The position numbers and the translations under genes are program-made. A stretch of 64,000 nt of DNA from Tsuneonella amylolytica. Lineage in GTDB: Bacteria > Pseudomonadota > Alphaproteobacteria > Sphingomonadales > Sphingomonadaceae. Positions 45,420 through 54,074 of this stretch are shown here, in pieces (within the stretch, counting starts at the first letter, position 1; each line of letters starts with the position of its first letter). The stretch is from positions 682,001 to 746,000 of the forward strand of contig NZ_CP032570.1 of the NCBI RefSeq assembly GCF_003626915.1. The letters are read 5' to 3'. The notes below the pieces were generated by a model. It saw only the letters and a list, made by a program, of their open reading frames with translations. It had not been told where the DNA came from and made no database searches.

Positions 45420-47120
45420 ATGAAGACCGCCCGCCTCCTTCCGCTCCTCGCCCCCGCCCTCGCCGCTCTCGCGGTCGCCGCCCCCGCCGCGGCCGACACC
45501 CTGGTCGACAACGTGACCGGCATGTCGATCGACCGCCAAGGCAACGTCACCCGGTTCACCGGCATCTGGATCGACGACGACGGCCGCGTAAAGCAGCTTC
45601 TGCAGCGAAAGGACAAGCGGCCCCAACGCACCGACTACGGCGTGGATGCCAAGGGCGCGGTGGTGATCCCGGGGCTGATCGATTCGCACCTGCACGTGAT
45701 GAACATGGGGTTCGCCGCGCTGACGCTCGACCTCAGCCAGACGAAGTCGCTGGCCGAGGCGCAGGCGGCGATCCGCGCCTATGCGGCGCAGTATCCCGAC
45801 CGCAAGTGGATCGTCGGGCGCGGGTGGAACCAGGAAACCTGGGGCCTCGGCCGCTTCCCCACCGCCGCCGAGCTCGACGCCGCGGTGGCCGACCGGCCGG
45901 TGCTGCTGGCGCGGGTCGACGGCCATGCCCAATGGGCCAACACGCTGGCGCTGAAGGCGGCCGGGGTCACCGCGCAGACCGCCGACCCGGCGGGCGGGCG
46001 GATCGACCGGCTGCCCGGCTCGAAGGCGCCGGCCGGGGTCTTCGTCGATGCCGCGACCGCGCTGGTGGAGAAGGCCGTCCCCCCGCCGCTGCCCGCCGAT
46101 TACGACCTCGCGCTCGCCAAGGCGCAGGAACTGCTCTTCGCCCGCGGGGTGACCGCGGCGGCCGACATGGGCACCACGATCGAAGGCTGGCAGTCCATGC
46201 GCCGCGCGGGCGATGCCGGCTGGCTCAAGATGCGCATCATGGCCTACGCCGCCGGAACCGATGCGATGCAACTCATCGCCGGATCGGGGCCGACGCCGTG
46301 GCTCTACGGCGACCGCCTCAACATGAGCGGCGTGAAGATCTACCTCGACGGCGCGCTGGGTTCGCGCGGGGCGTGGCTCAAGGCGCCCTATTCCGACAAT
46401 CCCGGCAACCGCGGCCTGCCGCTTATCGGCCCCACGCGCCTGCGCAACGAGATGAGCCGCGCCGCGCTCGGCAAGTTCCAGGTCGCCGTCCACGCGATCG
46501 GCGATGCCGCCAATGCCGAGGCGCTATCGGCGATCGACGAGCTCGCGCTCACCTACACCGGCGACCGGCGCTGGCGGATCGAGCACGCTCAGGTCGTCTC
46601 GCCGGCCGACATCCAGGCGTTCGGCCGCAACGGCACCATCGCCTCGATGCAGCCCGTCCACCAGACGTCGGACCGGGTCATGGCCGAAGCGCGGCTGGGC
46701 GCGGCCCGGCTGCCGGGCGCATACGCGTGGCGCTCGATCGCGGCGACCGGGGCGCCGCTCGCGTTCGGGTCAGACGCGCCGGTCGAGCTGCCCGATCCCT
46801 TCGCCGGGATCGCCGCCGCGATCAGCCGCACCGGGCCCGACGGCCAGCCGTTCGGCGGCTGGATGCCGCAGGAAGCGGTCGGCCGGGAGGCGGCGCTGGC
46901 CGCCTACACCGCGGCGGGCGCCTACGCCGGGTTCGGCGAGACACGCTTCGGCGAACTGAAGCCCGGCATGCGCGCCGACTTCGTCGTCATCGACCGCGAC
47001 CCCTTGCTCGTCGCACCCGAACAGGTCCGCAACACGCGCATCATGCAGACCTGGGTGGGCGGCGAGCGGGTATTCCTCGACGATCGCCCCGCCGCGGACC
47101 TGCCGCCTGCGGGACGTTAA
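45420..47120 (+). CDS. Secreted amidohydrolase family protein (YtcJ-like)
   Basis: 566 aa with a clear signal peptide (about 1-26, LAALAVAAPAAA). Amidohydrolase_3 fold: metal-binding HLHVMNMG, the Lys-containing strand, AVHAIGD, RIEHAQVV and a final SDAPVELPDPF; LKPGMRADFVVID closes the domain. Sphingomonads carry families of such exported metal-dependent hydrolases; substrate unknown. Divergent from ilvA with 90 nt between starts. Confidence 0.92.
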   Translation: MKTARLLPLLAPALAALAVAAPAAADTLVDNVTGMSIDRQGNVTRFTGIWIDDDGRVKQLLQRKDKRPQRTDYGVDAKGAVVIPGLIDSHLHVMNMGFAALTLDLSQTKSLAEAQAAIRAYAAQYPDRKWIVGRGWNQETWGLGRFPTAAELDAAVADRPVLLARVDGHAQWANTLALKAAGVTAQTADPAGGRIDRLPGSKAPAGVFVDAATALVEKAVPPPLPADYDLALAKAQELLFARGVTAAADMGTTIEGWQSMRRAGDAGWLKMRIMAYAAGTDAMQLIAGSGPTPWLYGDRLNMSGVKIYLDGALGSRGAWLKAPYSDNPGNRGLPLIGPTRLRNEMSRAALGKFQVAVHAIGDAANAEALSAIDELALTYTGDRRWRIEHAQVVSPADIQAFGRNGTIASMQPVHQTSDRVMAEARLGAARLPGAYAWRSIAATGAPLAFGSDAPVELPDPFAGIAAAISRTGPDGQPFGGWMPQEAVGREAALAAYTAAGAYAGFGETRFGELKPGMRADFVVIDRDPLLVAPEQVRNTRIMQTWVGGERVFLDDRPAADLPPAGR

Positions 47121-47422
47121 CCCGATCTCAACCCCGAATCGAGCAATCGGGAAAGCGGGAACGGTGAGAACCGTCCCTCGTTGTAAAGTCTGCATTTTCG
47201 CGAGGTGAAACCGGAACGATCGGAGGCTTCGCGAATTGCTTTAGTGGTGGGGGACTTTCGCTCCTTCGCAACCGTTGCTTAAATGCAGCACTTGTTATCG
47301 ATGATGCCGAGCAACCGAGATACCCGCCCATTCCGTATTTAAATTGGGTTGCCCTGATGAACCGCTTGGCATAGGGCGACGACGACGGATAAAGATAGAA
47401 CTGCTCTTCGAGGAGATACCGT
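47121..47422 (+). other. Intergenic region before the 71-aa gene
   Basis: 302 nt without a gene. Near its start is a hairpin (GGG/CCC plus ACGGT/ACCGT at 47157-47177, one bulged A), a plausible weak terminator for the amidohydrolase. The rest is more AT-rich than its surroundings and must hold the promoter and long leader of the following small gene; I cannot choose -35/-10 boxes with confidence. GAGGAG at 47410-47415 is the RBS. Confidence 0.5.
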
Positions 47423-47638
47423 ATGAAGTTCCGTAACCTTGCTGCTGCTGCCGCAGCCGCGACTCTCGTGGCGGCCCCGGTCGCTGCCCAGGCCGCTCCG
47501 CGCGCCGCTGCCCCCGCCGAAGAAACCAGCGAGCTGGGCGGCGGCAACTACATCCTCGCGATCCTCGCGGTTGCCGCGATCATCGCCGGCATCGTGATCG
47601 CCGTGAGCGACGACGACAACGACGCCGTCAGCCCGTAA
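47423..47638 (+). CDS. Small signal-peptide membrane protein, unknown
   Basis: 71 aa. Signal peptide (residues 1-24, Ala-rich) followed by a short polar stretch (PAEETSELGG), one membrane segment (43-62, YILAILAVAAIIAGIVIAV) and a short acidic tail SDDDNDAVSP. Strong RBS before it and a strong rho-independent terminator directly after it suggest high expression from its own transcript. I do not recognise a characterised family; very similar small proteins seem common in sphingomonads, but this is recall. Confidence 0.75.
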   Translation: MKFRNLAAAAAAATLVAAPVAAQAAPRAAAPAEETSELGGGNYILAILAVAAIIAGIVIAVSDDDNDAVSP

Positions 47639-47663
47639 GCTGACGCGACACGTCGAAAGATGG

Positions 47664-47694
47664 AAAAACGGGGTCTCCGGACCCCGTTTTTTTT
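47664..47694 (+). terminator. Rho-independent terminator of the 71-aa gene
   Basis: CGGGGTC (47669-47675) / GACCCCG (47680-47686) with loop TCCG, flanked by an A-run before and eight Ts after: the strongest terminator in the window. Confidence 0.95.
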
Positions 47695-47873
47695 CGTCCG
47701 CCGTCCGGCGCGGTTGCGCGGTTGCGATGGGCAATGGTGATGCGCGAGACGGGTAGATCGACTTGGTAATGCCAAGGCGGCGGCCTGCGCCGTAGGTCCA
47801 CACACCCTCTTCACTCGCCTGCTGTCCATTTAGCGTTTGCATTGGGCGCGTCGCCGCGTCACCCGCACGCGCC

Positions 47874-48329
47874 ATGAACATGTTCAGCGGAACCTTCGAC
47901 CCCGCCGTCCTGTCGGACTGGGTGCTCAAGCGCGCGCACCCCGGATGGCTCGGCCTGCGATACCGCGACCACGGCGACGATTGGTGCGAGCTCGAACTGC
48001 CGTGGCGCGCCGACCTCGTTGGCGACGAACGGCAACCGGTCCTCGCCTCCGGCCCCATCGTCAGCCTGATGGACATGGCGGCCGGCATGGCGATCTGGGT
48101 GGCCAACGGCGAGTTCCGTCCCGTCGCCACGCTCGACCTGCGCGTCGATTACCTGCGGCCGGCGCGCGAATGCGCGTCCGTGATCGGGCGCGTCACCTGC
48201 TATCGCATGACCCGCAGCGCCGCCTTCGTCCGCGGCACCGCCCACGACGGCGATCCCGGCGATGCCGTGGCCGAAGTGACGGGCGTGTTCATGACGCTCG
48301 ACCCCAAGCGGATGGTCTGGCGTGGCTGA
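47874..48329 (+). CDS. Hotdog-fold thioesterase (PaaI-like), first of pair
   Basis: 151 aa, PaaI/DUF4442 type acyl-CoA thioesterase fold: PVLASGPIVSLMDMAAGMAIW carries the helix with the catalytic Asp, then ATLDLRVDYLRPA and the usual last strands. ATG at 47874; a second in-frame ATG 6 nt later is possible. Substrate unknown. It overlaps the next hotdog gene by 8 nt, so the pair is translated together and may form a heterodimer. Confidence 0.85.
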   Translation: MNMFSGTFDPAVLSDWVLKRAHPGWLGLRYRDHGDDWCELELPWRADLVGDERQPVLASGPIVSLMDMAAGMAIWVANGEFRPVATLDLRVDYLRPARECASVIGRVTCYRMTRSAAFVRGTAHDGDPGDAVAEVTGVFMTLDPKRMVWRG

Positions 48330-48717
48330 TCTCCTCACCGCCTACGCCCGCGCACTCGGCGTCACCGTAGCCGGCACCGACGACGGCGCGCCGGTCCTTT
48401 CGCTCGGCTTCTCGCACGATCTGGAAGGGCGCCCCGGCGCCTGGCACGGCGGGGCGATCGCCGGACTGCTGGAAACCGCCGGCTACGCCGCGCTGCGCAG
48501 CGCGCTGGCGGAGGCGGGGCGCGACCCGCTGCTGAAACCGATCAACGTCACCGTGCAGTACCTGTCCACCGGCAAGCCGCAGGCGAGCTACGCGCGGGGC
48601 CGCATCGTGCGGCTGGGGCGGCGCAATGCCAACCTGGCGGTCGAGGCGTGGCAGGACGATCCGGCCAAACCGATCGCGAGCGCCGTGATGAACATCCTGA
48701 TGGTCGAAAGCGACTAG
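48322..48717 (+). CDS. Hotdog-fold thioesterase (PaaI-like), second of pair
   Basis: 131 aa from a GTG inside the previous gene. HGGAIAGLLETAGYAAL is the PaaI-type catalytic helix with HGG, followed by INVTVQYLSTGKP and a C-terminal VMNILMV strand. Its own stop overlaps the stop of the convergent PBP1A gene (CTAG). Paralogous to the preceding gene, which lacks the HGG motif. Confidence 0.85.
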   Translation: MADLLTAYARALGVTVAGTDDGAPVLSLGFSHDLEGRPGAWHGGAIAGLLETAGYAALRSALAEAGRDPLLKPINVTVQYLSTGKPQASYARGRIVRLGRRNANLAVEAWQDDPAKPIASAVMNILMVESD

Positions 48718-50876
48718 CGCGGCAGGACCTGCGGCGGCAGGTCTTCCGGCAACGGCCGCTCGTTCGCCGGCGGGGGCGGAGCGGGACCGGGATTCACCCG
48801 CACCCCCTCGCGCCCGATCCGCACGTCGACCGGCAGGCCCTCCGCGTCGGTCGTGACCGTCACCCCGTCGGTCCCGATCCGGACCCGCGAGCGGTCGTCG
48901 CCCAGCGGGAACTCGGTGGGAATGTCGCCGGGGCCCGGCACGTCGAGCGGCTCGATCGGGCCGCCGGGGTCCTCCTGTACGTCGGGCGCCGGTGCCGGTC
49001 GCGCCGCCCCGCGCCCCAATGCCTGAACCATGAAGTCGCGCCAGATGCGCGCGGGCACGCTGCCGCCGGTGACGCCGTTCAGGGGCGTGTTGTCGTCGTT
49101 GCCGACCCATACCCCGACCACGAGGTCGCCCGCGTAGCCGACGAACAGCGCGTCGCGGTAATCCTGGCTGGTGCCGGTCTTGCCGAAATTGGGCACCGAC
49201 AGCGACGCCGCGCGCCCGGTCCCGCGGTTGATCGCGGCCCGCAGCAGGGTTTCCATGTCGGCGTGAGTGCGGCCCGACAGGCGGGTCTGGTTCGACCAGT
49301 TCCAGGCCCGCGCCAGCCAGCCCTGTTCGGGCGTGGCGAAGGCGCGGGCGCGCACCGGAAACTCGTTCGCCGCCACACCGGCGTAGGCCGACGTCAGTTC
49401 GAGCAGCGTCATCGTCGAGGTGCCGAGCGCGAGACTGGGATCGCCTTCGGCCAGCGGCGACCGCACCCCCAGATCGCGGGCCGTCGCGATGACCTTTTCG
49501 CTGCCGACCGTCTGCAGCAGACGCACCGCCGCGACGTTGCTCGACCGGGCGAAAGCATCCTCCAGCGAGATGCTGTCGGAATAGTTGCCCGCCGCGTTCT
49601 TCGGGCGGTAGCCGCCGGTGGTGATCGGCCGGTTGTCGATCCGGTCGTCCGGGCTCATCCCGTTCCGGAGCGCCGCCAGCCAGACGAACAGCTTGAAGGT
49701 CGAACCCGGCTGCCGCCGGGCCTGCGTGGCGCGGTTGAACGGCGACTTCTCGTAGTCCTTGCCGCCGATCATCGCAACGACCTCGCCATTGGGCCGCATC
49801 GCCACGAGCGCGACTTGCGCCTTGCCCGGCGCCTGCATCACCGCGCGCCGCGCAATGCTTTGCAGCCGCGAATCGAGCGTGGTGGTCAGCGTCTGGCCGC
49901 CGTAACCGGCCTCGGCCAGCGCGCGCCCCTGCGGCAGTGCCCAGTCGGCGAAGTAGGTGCCGGTCGGCAGCGCCTTGCCCGGCCGCACGTCGAGCCTTGG
50001 CGGACGCATCCGCGCGCCCTCGGCCGGCGTCAGGTATCCCGCCTCGACCATCGAGCCGACGACGAGCTTCATCCGCTTGGCCGCCCGATCGTAGTGCTTC
50101 GTGGGCGCGAAGCGCGACGGCGCCTGCACCAGCCCCGCCAGCATCGCGGCCTGATCGGCCTTCAGCTTTTCCGGCTGGCGGTAGAAGTAATGCAGGCTCG
50201 CCGCGCGCAGGCCGTAGACGTTGTCGCCGAAGTAAGCGTTCGACAGGTACCGCTCGAGAATTTCGTCCTTCGACAGCCACGCCTCCAGCCAGAACGCGAT
50301 CAGCATCTCGCGCGCCTTGCGCGTCAGGGTCTGTTCGGGGGTGAGGAAGGTGAACTTGGCGAGCTGCTGGGTGATCGTGCTGCCGCCGCCGTAGCCGGTC
50401 CACGCCGCACGGGCGAGGCCGCGGGGATCGACGCCCCAGTGATTGTAGAACCGGCGGTCCTCGATCGCGAGAAAGGCCTCGACCACATGGGGCGGCAGCG
50501 CCTTCACCTCGACCGGGCGGTCGATCACCGCACCGTTGCGCGCGATCGGCGTGCCGTCGCTGGCGAGCAGGGTCAACTGCGGCGCGGCGATCGGCTGCAA
50601 TGATTTCGACAGCGGCGCGGTGACGGCGAGCCAGGCGACGATCAGGATCAGCAGACCGATGACGGCCGCGATGCCGCGCACGATCCACCAGCGTTTCTGG
50701 CGACCGAACCACGTCCGCTTGGCAGGGCGGAGTTCGTCCAGCCGGCGGTCCCACTCCTCGAACCGGTCGGCGGCGGCGGGCTCGTCGCCATAGGCGTCGT
50801 GCAGCGCGAAGTACCCGCCCTGCGGCGGCTCCGGTTCGGGATTGCGGGATCGGCCCCAGATGTCGCGCATCGCCAT
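48714..50876 (-). CDS. Bifunctional penicillin-binding protein 1A-type synthase
   Basis: Class A PBP (720 aa): cytoplasmic N-terminus of about 62 residues, one membrane segment (about 67-88), GT51 glycosyltransferase with EDRRFYNHWGVD and GGSTITQQLAKF, then a transpeptidase with S-x-x-K (PGSTFKL), S-x-N (RSSNVA) and KTGTSQDY. A C-terminal tail of about 100 residues rich in Pro, Asp and Gly follows. Polymerises and cross-links peptidoglycan. mrcA/pbpC-like naming cannot be settled; it resembles the pbpX/mrcA group. An ATG 6 nt inside is an alternative start. Confidence 0.93.
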   Translation of the reverse strand: MAMRDIWGRSRNPEPEPPQGGYFALHDAYGDEPAAADRFEEWDRRLDELRPAKRTWFGRQKRWWIVRGIAAVIGLLILIVAWLAVTAPLSKSLQPIAAPQLTLLASDGTPIARNGAVIDRPVEVKALPPHVVEAFLAIEDRRFYNHWGVDPRGLARAAWTGYGGGSTITQQLAKFTFLTPEQTLTRKAREMLIAFWLEAWLSKDEILERYLSNAYFGDNVYGLRAASLHYFYRQPEKLKADQAAMLAGLVQAPSRFAPTKHYDRAAKRMKLVVGSMVEAGYLTPAEGARMRPPRLDVRPGKALPTGTYFADWALPQGRALAEAGYGGQTLTTTLDSRLQSIARRAVMQAPGKAQVALVAMRPNGEVVAMIGGKDYEKSPFNRATQARRQPGSTFKLFVWLAALRNGMSPDDRIDNRPITTGGYRPKNAAGNYSDSISLEDAFARSSNVAAVRLLQTVGSEKVIATARDLGVRSPLAEGDPSLALGTSTMTLLELTSAYAGVAANEFPVRARAFATPEQGWLARAWNWSNQTRLSGRTHADMETLLRAAINRGTGRAASLSVPNFGKTGTSQDYRDALFVGYAGDLVVGVWVGNDDNTPLNGVTGGSVPARIWRDFMVQALGRGAARPAPAPDVQEDPGGPIEPLDVPGPGDIPTEFPLGDDRSRVRIGTDGVTVTTDAEGLPVDVRIGREGVRVNPGPAPPPPANERPLPEDLPPQVLPR

Positions 50877-50882
50877 CGTTTA

Positions 50883-50904
50883 GTGTATTATCAGGTCAAT
50901 ACAC
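50883..50904. promoter_or_regulatory. 22-bp dyad just upstream of PBP1A
   Basis: GTGTATT (50883-50889) and AATACAC (50898-50904) with an 8-nt spacer, starting 7 nt before the PBP1A ATG. Read on the minus strand it contains TTGACC and TGATAAT. A position this close to the start codon suits a repressor site or a hairpin shaping translation. Confidence 0.45.
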
Positions 50905-50925
50905 GCATGGATAGGCCCGGCAAGC

Positions 50926-50952
50926 TGAACGCGCGCCGAAGCGCCGCGTTCA
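50926..50952 (-). terminator. Stem-loop at the cobS stop codon
   Basis: On the minus strand, TGAACGC-GGCGC-TTCG-GCGC-GCGTTCA folds into an 11-bp stem with one bulged base and a UUCG tetraloop. It starts with the TGA stop of cobS. No U-run, so intrinsic termination is doubtful; it may stabilise the cobS 3' end. Confidence 0.45.
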
Positions 50953-51939
50953 GTTCCGGCCGACGACGCTTTCGGGCAGGTCCACGCCGAACACGCGCTG
51001 GTAGTATTCGGCCACCAGCACCCGCTCCGCCTCGTCGCACTTGTTGAGGAACGTCACCCGGAAGGCGAAGCCGACGTCGCCGAAGATCGCCGCGTTCTGG
51101 GCCCACGTCATCACGGTGCGCGGGCTCATCACGGTCGAGATGTCGCCGCCGATGAAGCCCTGCCGCGTCATCGCGGCGACCTTCACCATGTCGGCGATGG
51201 TCTTGGGATCGGTCTGCGGCGCCTTGGTCGCGACGATCTTCTGCTCGGTATCGGCGGGCAGGTAGTTGAGCGCCACGACGAGGTTCCAGCGGTCCATCTG
51301 GCCCTGGTTGATCGCCTGGGTGCCGTGATAGAGCCCGCTCGTATCGCCCAGCCCGACCGTGTTGGCGGTGGCGAACAGGCGGAAGTGCGGGTCGGGCCGG
51401 ATCACGCGGTTCTGGTCGAGCAGGGTGAGCTTGCCCTGCTGTTCGAGCACGCGCTGGATCACGAACATCACGTCCGGGCGGCCGGCGTCGTATTCGTCGA
51501 ACACCAGCGCCACCGGGTGCTGCAGCGCCCACGGCAGCAGGCCTTCGCGGAACTCGGTCACCTGCAACCCGTCGCGCAGCACGATCGCGTCGCGCCCGAC
51601 GAGGTCGATGCGGCTGATGTGCGCGTCGAGGTTGATGCGGATGCACGGCCAGTTGAGGCGCGCGGCGACCTGTTCGATGTGCGTCGACTTGCCGGTGCCG
51701 TGGTAGCCCTGCACCATCACCCGGCGGTCGTGCGCGAAGCCGGCCAGGATCGCCATCGTGGTGTCCGGATCGAACACGTAGCCTTCGTCGAGGTCGGGGA
51801 CGCGCGGATCGGCCTGGCTGAAGGCGGGGATCTGCCAGTCGAGGTCGAGCCCGAAGACCTCGCGCGCGCTGACGGTGGTGTCGGGCGCGGCGAGTACGGT
51901 GCGCTGGGCGGTGTCGAGGTGGTCGGTCATGTCGTTCAT
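50950..51939 (-). CDS. cobS: Cobaltochelatase-type AAA ATPase CobS
   Basis: 329-aa MoxR/CobS-group AAA+ ATPase. Walker [10 protein letters not shown] (about residues 78-86), Walker [11 protein letters not shown] and a sensor motif LFATANTVG; the C-terminal [11 protein letters not shown] is typical of CobS. In B12-making bacteria CobS works with CobT and CobN to insert cobalt; neither cobT nor cobN is here. In many alphaproteobacteria CobS-like proteins are kept without that pathway. ATG at 51937-51939; divergent from MpaB with 78 nt between. Confidence 0.88.
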   Translation of the reverse strand: MNDMTDHLDTAQRTVLAAPDTTVSAREVFGLDLDWQIPAFSQADPRVPDLDEGYVFDPDTTMAILAGFAHDRRVMVQGYHGTGKSTHIEQVAARLNWPCIRINLDAHISRIDLVGRDAIVLRDGLQVTEFREGLLPWALQHPVALVFDEYDAGRPDVMFVIQRVLEQQGKLTLLDQNRVIRPDPHFRLFATANTVGLGDTSGLYHGTQAINQGQMDRWNLVVALNYLPADTEQKIVATKAPQTDPKTIADMVKVAAMTRQGFIGGDISTVMSPRTVMTWAQNAAIFGDVGFAFRVTFLNKCDEAERVLVAEYYQRVFGVDLPESVVGRN

Positions 51940-52017
51940 CGCGAAGCGGCCTAACCGCGCCGGCTGCCGCCCGCAAGCGTCCTTGCCTGCAACCGATACA
52001 CCCGCGATAGTCGCGCC

Positions 52018-52860
52018 ATGCGCCCCAGCCCCGCCGATCTCGTCCGCCGCGCCCTCGTCGGGCGGGTGCGGGCGGTGTTCAATGATACCGCCGCCGGGCA
52101 ACAGCCGGTTTCGATCAGCGACGACGCGCTGTTCGAACGCGATTCGCCCATCCGCATGGTGCATTCGGGCGTCGTGCCGATGATGGTCGGCGGCATCCGC
52201 AGCCTGCTCCTCCAGATGCTGCACCCCCACGCGCTGCAGGGCGTGCTCGACCATTCGGACTTCCGGGCCGACATGCACGGGCGGCTGCGGCGCACCGCGC
52301 GCTTCATCGCGCAGACGACCTACGCCCACCGCGACGAGGCGATGGCCGCGATTGGCCGGGTCAACCGCATCCACACCCGCGTCAACGGGACCGTGCCCGA
52401 CGGCACCCCCTATTCCGCGACCGATCCGCGCACGCTGGCTTGGGTCCACGTGGCCGAGGCGACGAGCTTCCTCGAGGCGCATATCGCCTACGTGCGGCCC
52501 GACATGCCGAGGCAAGAGCAGGACGAATACTTCCGCCAGTTCGCCGTCATCGCGCGGGCCCTCAATGCCGATCCGGTGCCCGAAACCCGCGACGACGCCG
52601 AAGCGCTGATGCTGGAACTGCGCGCCGATCTCGCGGCCAGCGAAGCTGCGCGGGAGGTGGCCGACCTCGTCCTCAACGGCCGGCCCGAAGGCGCGCCGCG
52701 GTCGGTGCAGCGGGCGCTCGGCACCGCTGCGGTCGACCTGCTGCCGCCCTACGCGCGCACGATGCTGGGGTTGTCGCGCCCGACCGTCAGCGCCCTGCCG
52801 GCCCGGCTCGCCACGAAGACGATGTCCGACGGGCTGCGCTGGGCATTCCGCCAGCCGTAA
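52018..52860 (+). CDS. Oxygenase MpaB family protein (DUF2236)
   Basis: 280 aa, helical haem-dependent oxygenase family related to rubber oxygenase (Lcp) and mycophenolic acid MpaB. Conserved core: [20 protein letters not shown] in outline, [26 protein letters not shown], and the [14 protein letters not shown] histidine segment, which carry the haem-ligand His and Arg. Substrate unknown; no signal peptide. It ends exactly next to the convergent HxlR stop. Confidence 0.88.
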   Translation: MRPSPADLVRRALVGRVRAVFNDTAAGQQPVSISDDALFERDSPIRMVHSGVVPMMVGGIRSLLLQMLHPHALQGVLDHSDFRADMHGRLRRTARFIAQTTYAHRDEAMAAIGRVNRIHTRVNGTVPDGTPYSATDPRTLAWVHVAEATSFLEAHIAYVRPDMPRQEQDEYFRQFAVIARALNADPVPETRDDAEALMLELRADLAASEAAREVADLVLNGRPEGAPRSVQRALGTAAVDLLPPYARTMLGLSRPTVSALPARLATKTMSDGLRWAFRQP

Positions 52861-53556
52861 TCAGGCGAGCGGCGGCGGCAGGCTGAACAGCGCGACGTAG
52901 CGCATGGCGAGATCGCGGTCCCCCTCGATCGCGAGATCCGCCTCGCGCTCCAGATCGGCCCACGGAATTCCGGCGTAGATGCCCGCCGCGATCGGCGCGG
53001 CTGCGGGCGCGCGGAACACCGCGTCGGCGCCCTCCACCGGCGCGCGCACGATCGGCAGTCCGGTCGCGGACGGCTCGGCCACGAAGTTCTCGTCCCCGAT
53101 GGCGAACCCGATCCGGCCCGTCACGCCCGGCAGCGCCGAGCGGTCGACCATCGTGCGCATCGACATCATCAGCGACACCGGCGACAGCGGCAGCGTGGGA
53201 TCGTGCGCGCTCGATTGCGCGGCCCAACGCCCCGCCTCCTGGATCAGCGGTTCGGCGGCGTAGCCCCATTCGGTCAGTTCGTAGACCTGCGCCTTGCCTG
53301 GCGGGCGAAGCTGCCGCCTGGCGAGGACCCGCGCAGCCTCCAGCGAGGCGAGCCGCTCGGTCAGCACCTTGGCGCTGATGCCCGGCAGGCTGGAGCGAAT
53401 GTCCGAGAACCGCCGCGCGCCCAGCATCAGTTCGCGCACGATCAGGAGCGACCATCGCTCGCCGACGAGCTCCATCGCGAACGCGGTTCCGCAGGCGTCG
53501 CCGTACCACCGCCCGTGCCCCTCCACGACCTCTTTGGTTTCTTTTTGTAACTTCAC
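52861..53556 (-). CDS. HxlR-family transcriptional regulator with SCP2-like C-domain
   Basis: 231 aa. N-terminal winged-helix HxlR domain (about 17-110; CGTAFAMELVGERWSLLIVREL, FSDIRSSLPGISAKVLTERL, in outline) followed by a C-terminal domain of about 110 residues of the SCP2/sterol-carrier type. Cys22 and no other nearby cysteine could give redox sensing as in YodB/HypR, but this is not shown. GTG start at 53554-53556; the basic N-terminus KLQKETKEV fits relatives. Divergent from the eight-gene operon, with repeated dyads overlapping its start, so autoregulation and operon control are likely. Confidence 0.88.
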   Translation of the reverse strand: MKLQKETKEVVEGHGRWYGDACGTAFAMELVGERWSLLIVRELMLGARRFSDIRSSLPGISAKVLTERLASLEAARVLARRQLRPPGKAQVYELTEWGYAAEPLIQEAGRWAAQSSAHDPTLPLSPVSLMMSMRTMVDRSALPGVTGRIGFAIGDENFVAEPSATGLPIVRAPVEGADAVFRAPAAAPIAAGIYAGIPWADLEREADLAIEGDRDLAMRYVALFSLPPPLA

Positions 53557-53573
53557 AGTTGCTTTAGGTAACT
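53536..53573. promoter_or_regulatory. Tandem HxlR-type operators
   Basis: Two dyads of the same design, 21 bp apart: GGTTTC-N5-GTAACT (53536-53552) and AGTTGC-N5-GTAACT (53557-53573). Each pairs GTT.C with GTAACT around a 5-nt spacer. The first covers the beginning of the hxlR reading frame and the second lies just upstream of it. HxlR proteins are known to bind such paired GTAC-rich palindromes. Confidence 0.6.
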
Positions 53574-53629
53574 ACTCGTGCGACCCATCGCAAGTCCCCG
53601 AGTCGCACACGACCGGAATGGAGAGAGCG

Positions 53630-54070
53630 ATGACCCAGACGATATTCGTGAACCTGCCCGTGGCCGACCTCGCCCGGTCGAAAGCCTTTTACGAGGCGAT
53701 CGGGTTCGAAAACGATCCTCGCTACACCAACGATGTCGCCGCCGCGGTCTTCCTGTCCGAAGCCATCTACGTGATGCTGCTGACCCACGATTTCTGGAAG
53801 ACGTTCACCAGCAAGGCGATCCCCGACGCAAAGGCGAGCGCGCAGCTCATGCTGGCGATCAGCCGTGAGGATCGCGGTGCGGTCGACGCGATGGTCGAAG
53901 CTGCGGCCGCCGCGGGCGGAACGCCCGACTGCAATCCGCGGCAGGACCACGGCTTCATGTACGGGCGCAGTTTCGAAGACCCCGACGGCCACATCTGGGA
54001 ACCGAGCTGGATGGACCCGGCGGTTCTGGAAAAGGGCCCGCAGGCACACGCCGAAGCGCAAGACGGCTGA
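53630..54070 (+). CDS. VOC/glyoxalase-family protein (YP_ lactoylglutathione lyase-like)
   Basis: 146 aa, vicinal oxygen chelate fold: FVNLPVADLARSKAFYEAIGF start, VMLLTHDFWKTF, and the C-terminal DPDGHIWE metal-binding motif. GGAGAGAG precedes the ATG at 53630; an upstream ATG (53618) would add MERA. First gene of the HxlR-controlled operon; 4 nt before the following GST. Reaction unknown; relatives act in aldehyde or antibiotic resistance. Confidence 0.9.
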   Translation: MTQTIFVNLPVADLARSKAFYEAIGFENDPRYTNDVAAAVFLSEAIYVMLLTHDFWKTFTSKAIPDAKASAQLMLAISREDRGAVDAMVEAAAAAGGTPDCNPRQDHGFMYGRSFEDPDGHIWEPSWMDPAVLEKGPQAHAEAQDG

Positions 54071-54074
54071 CCCG

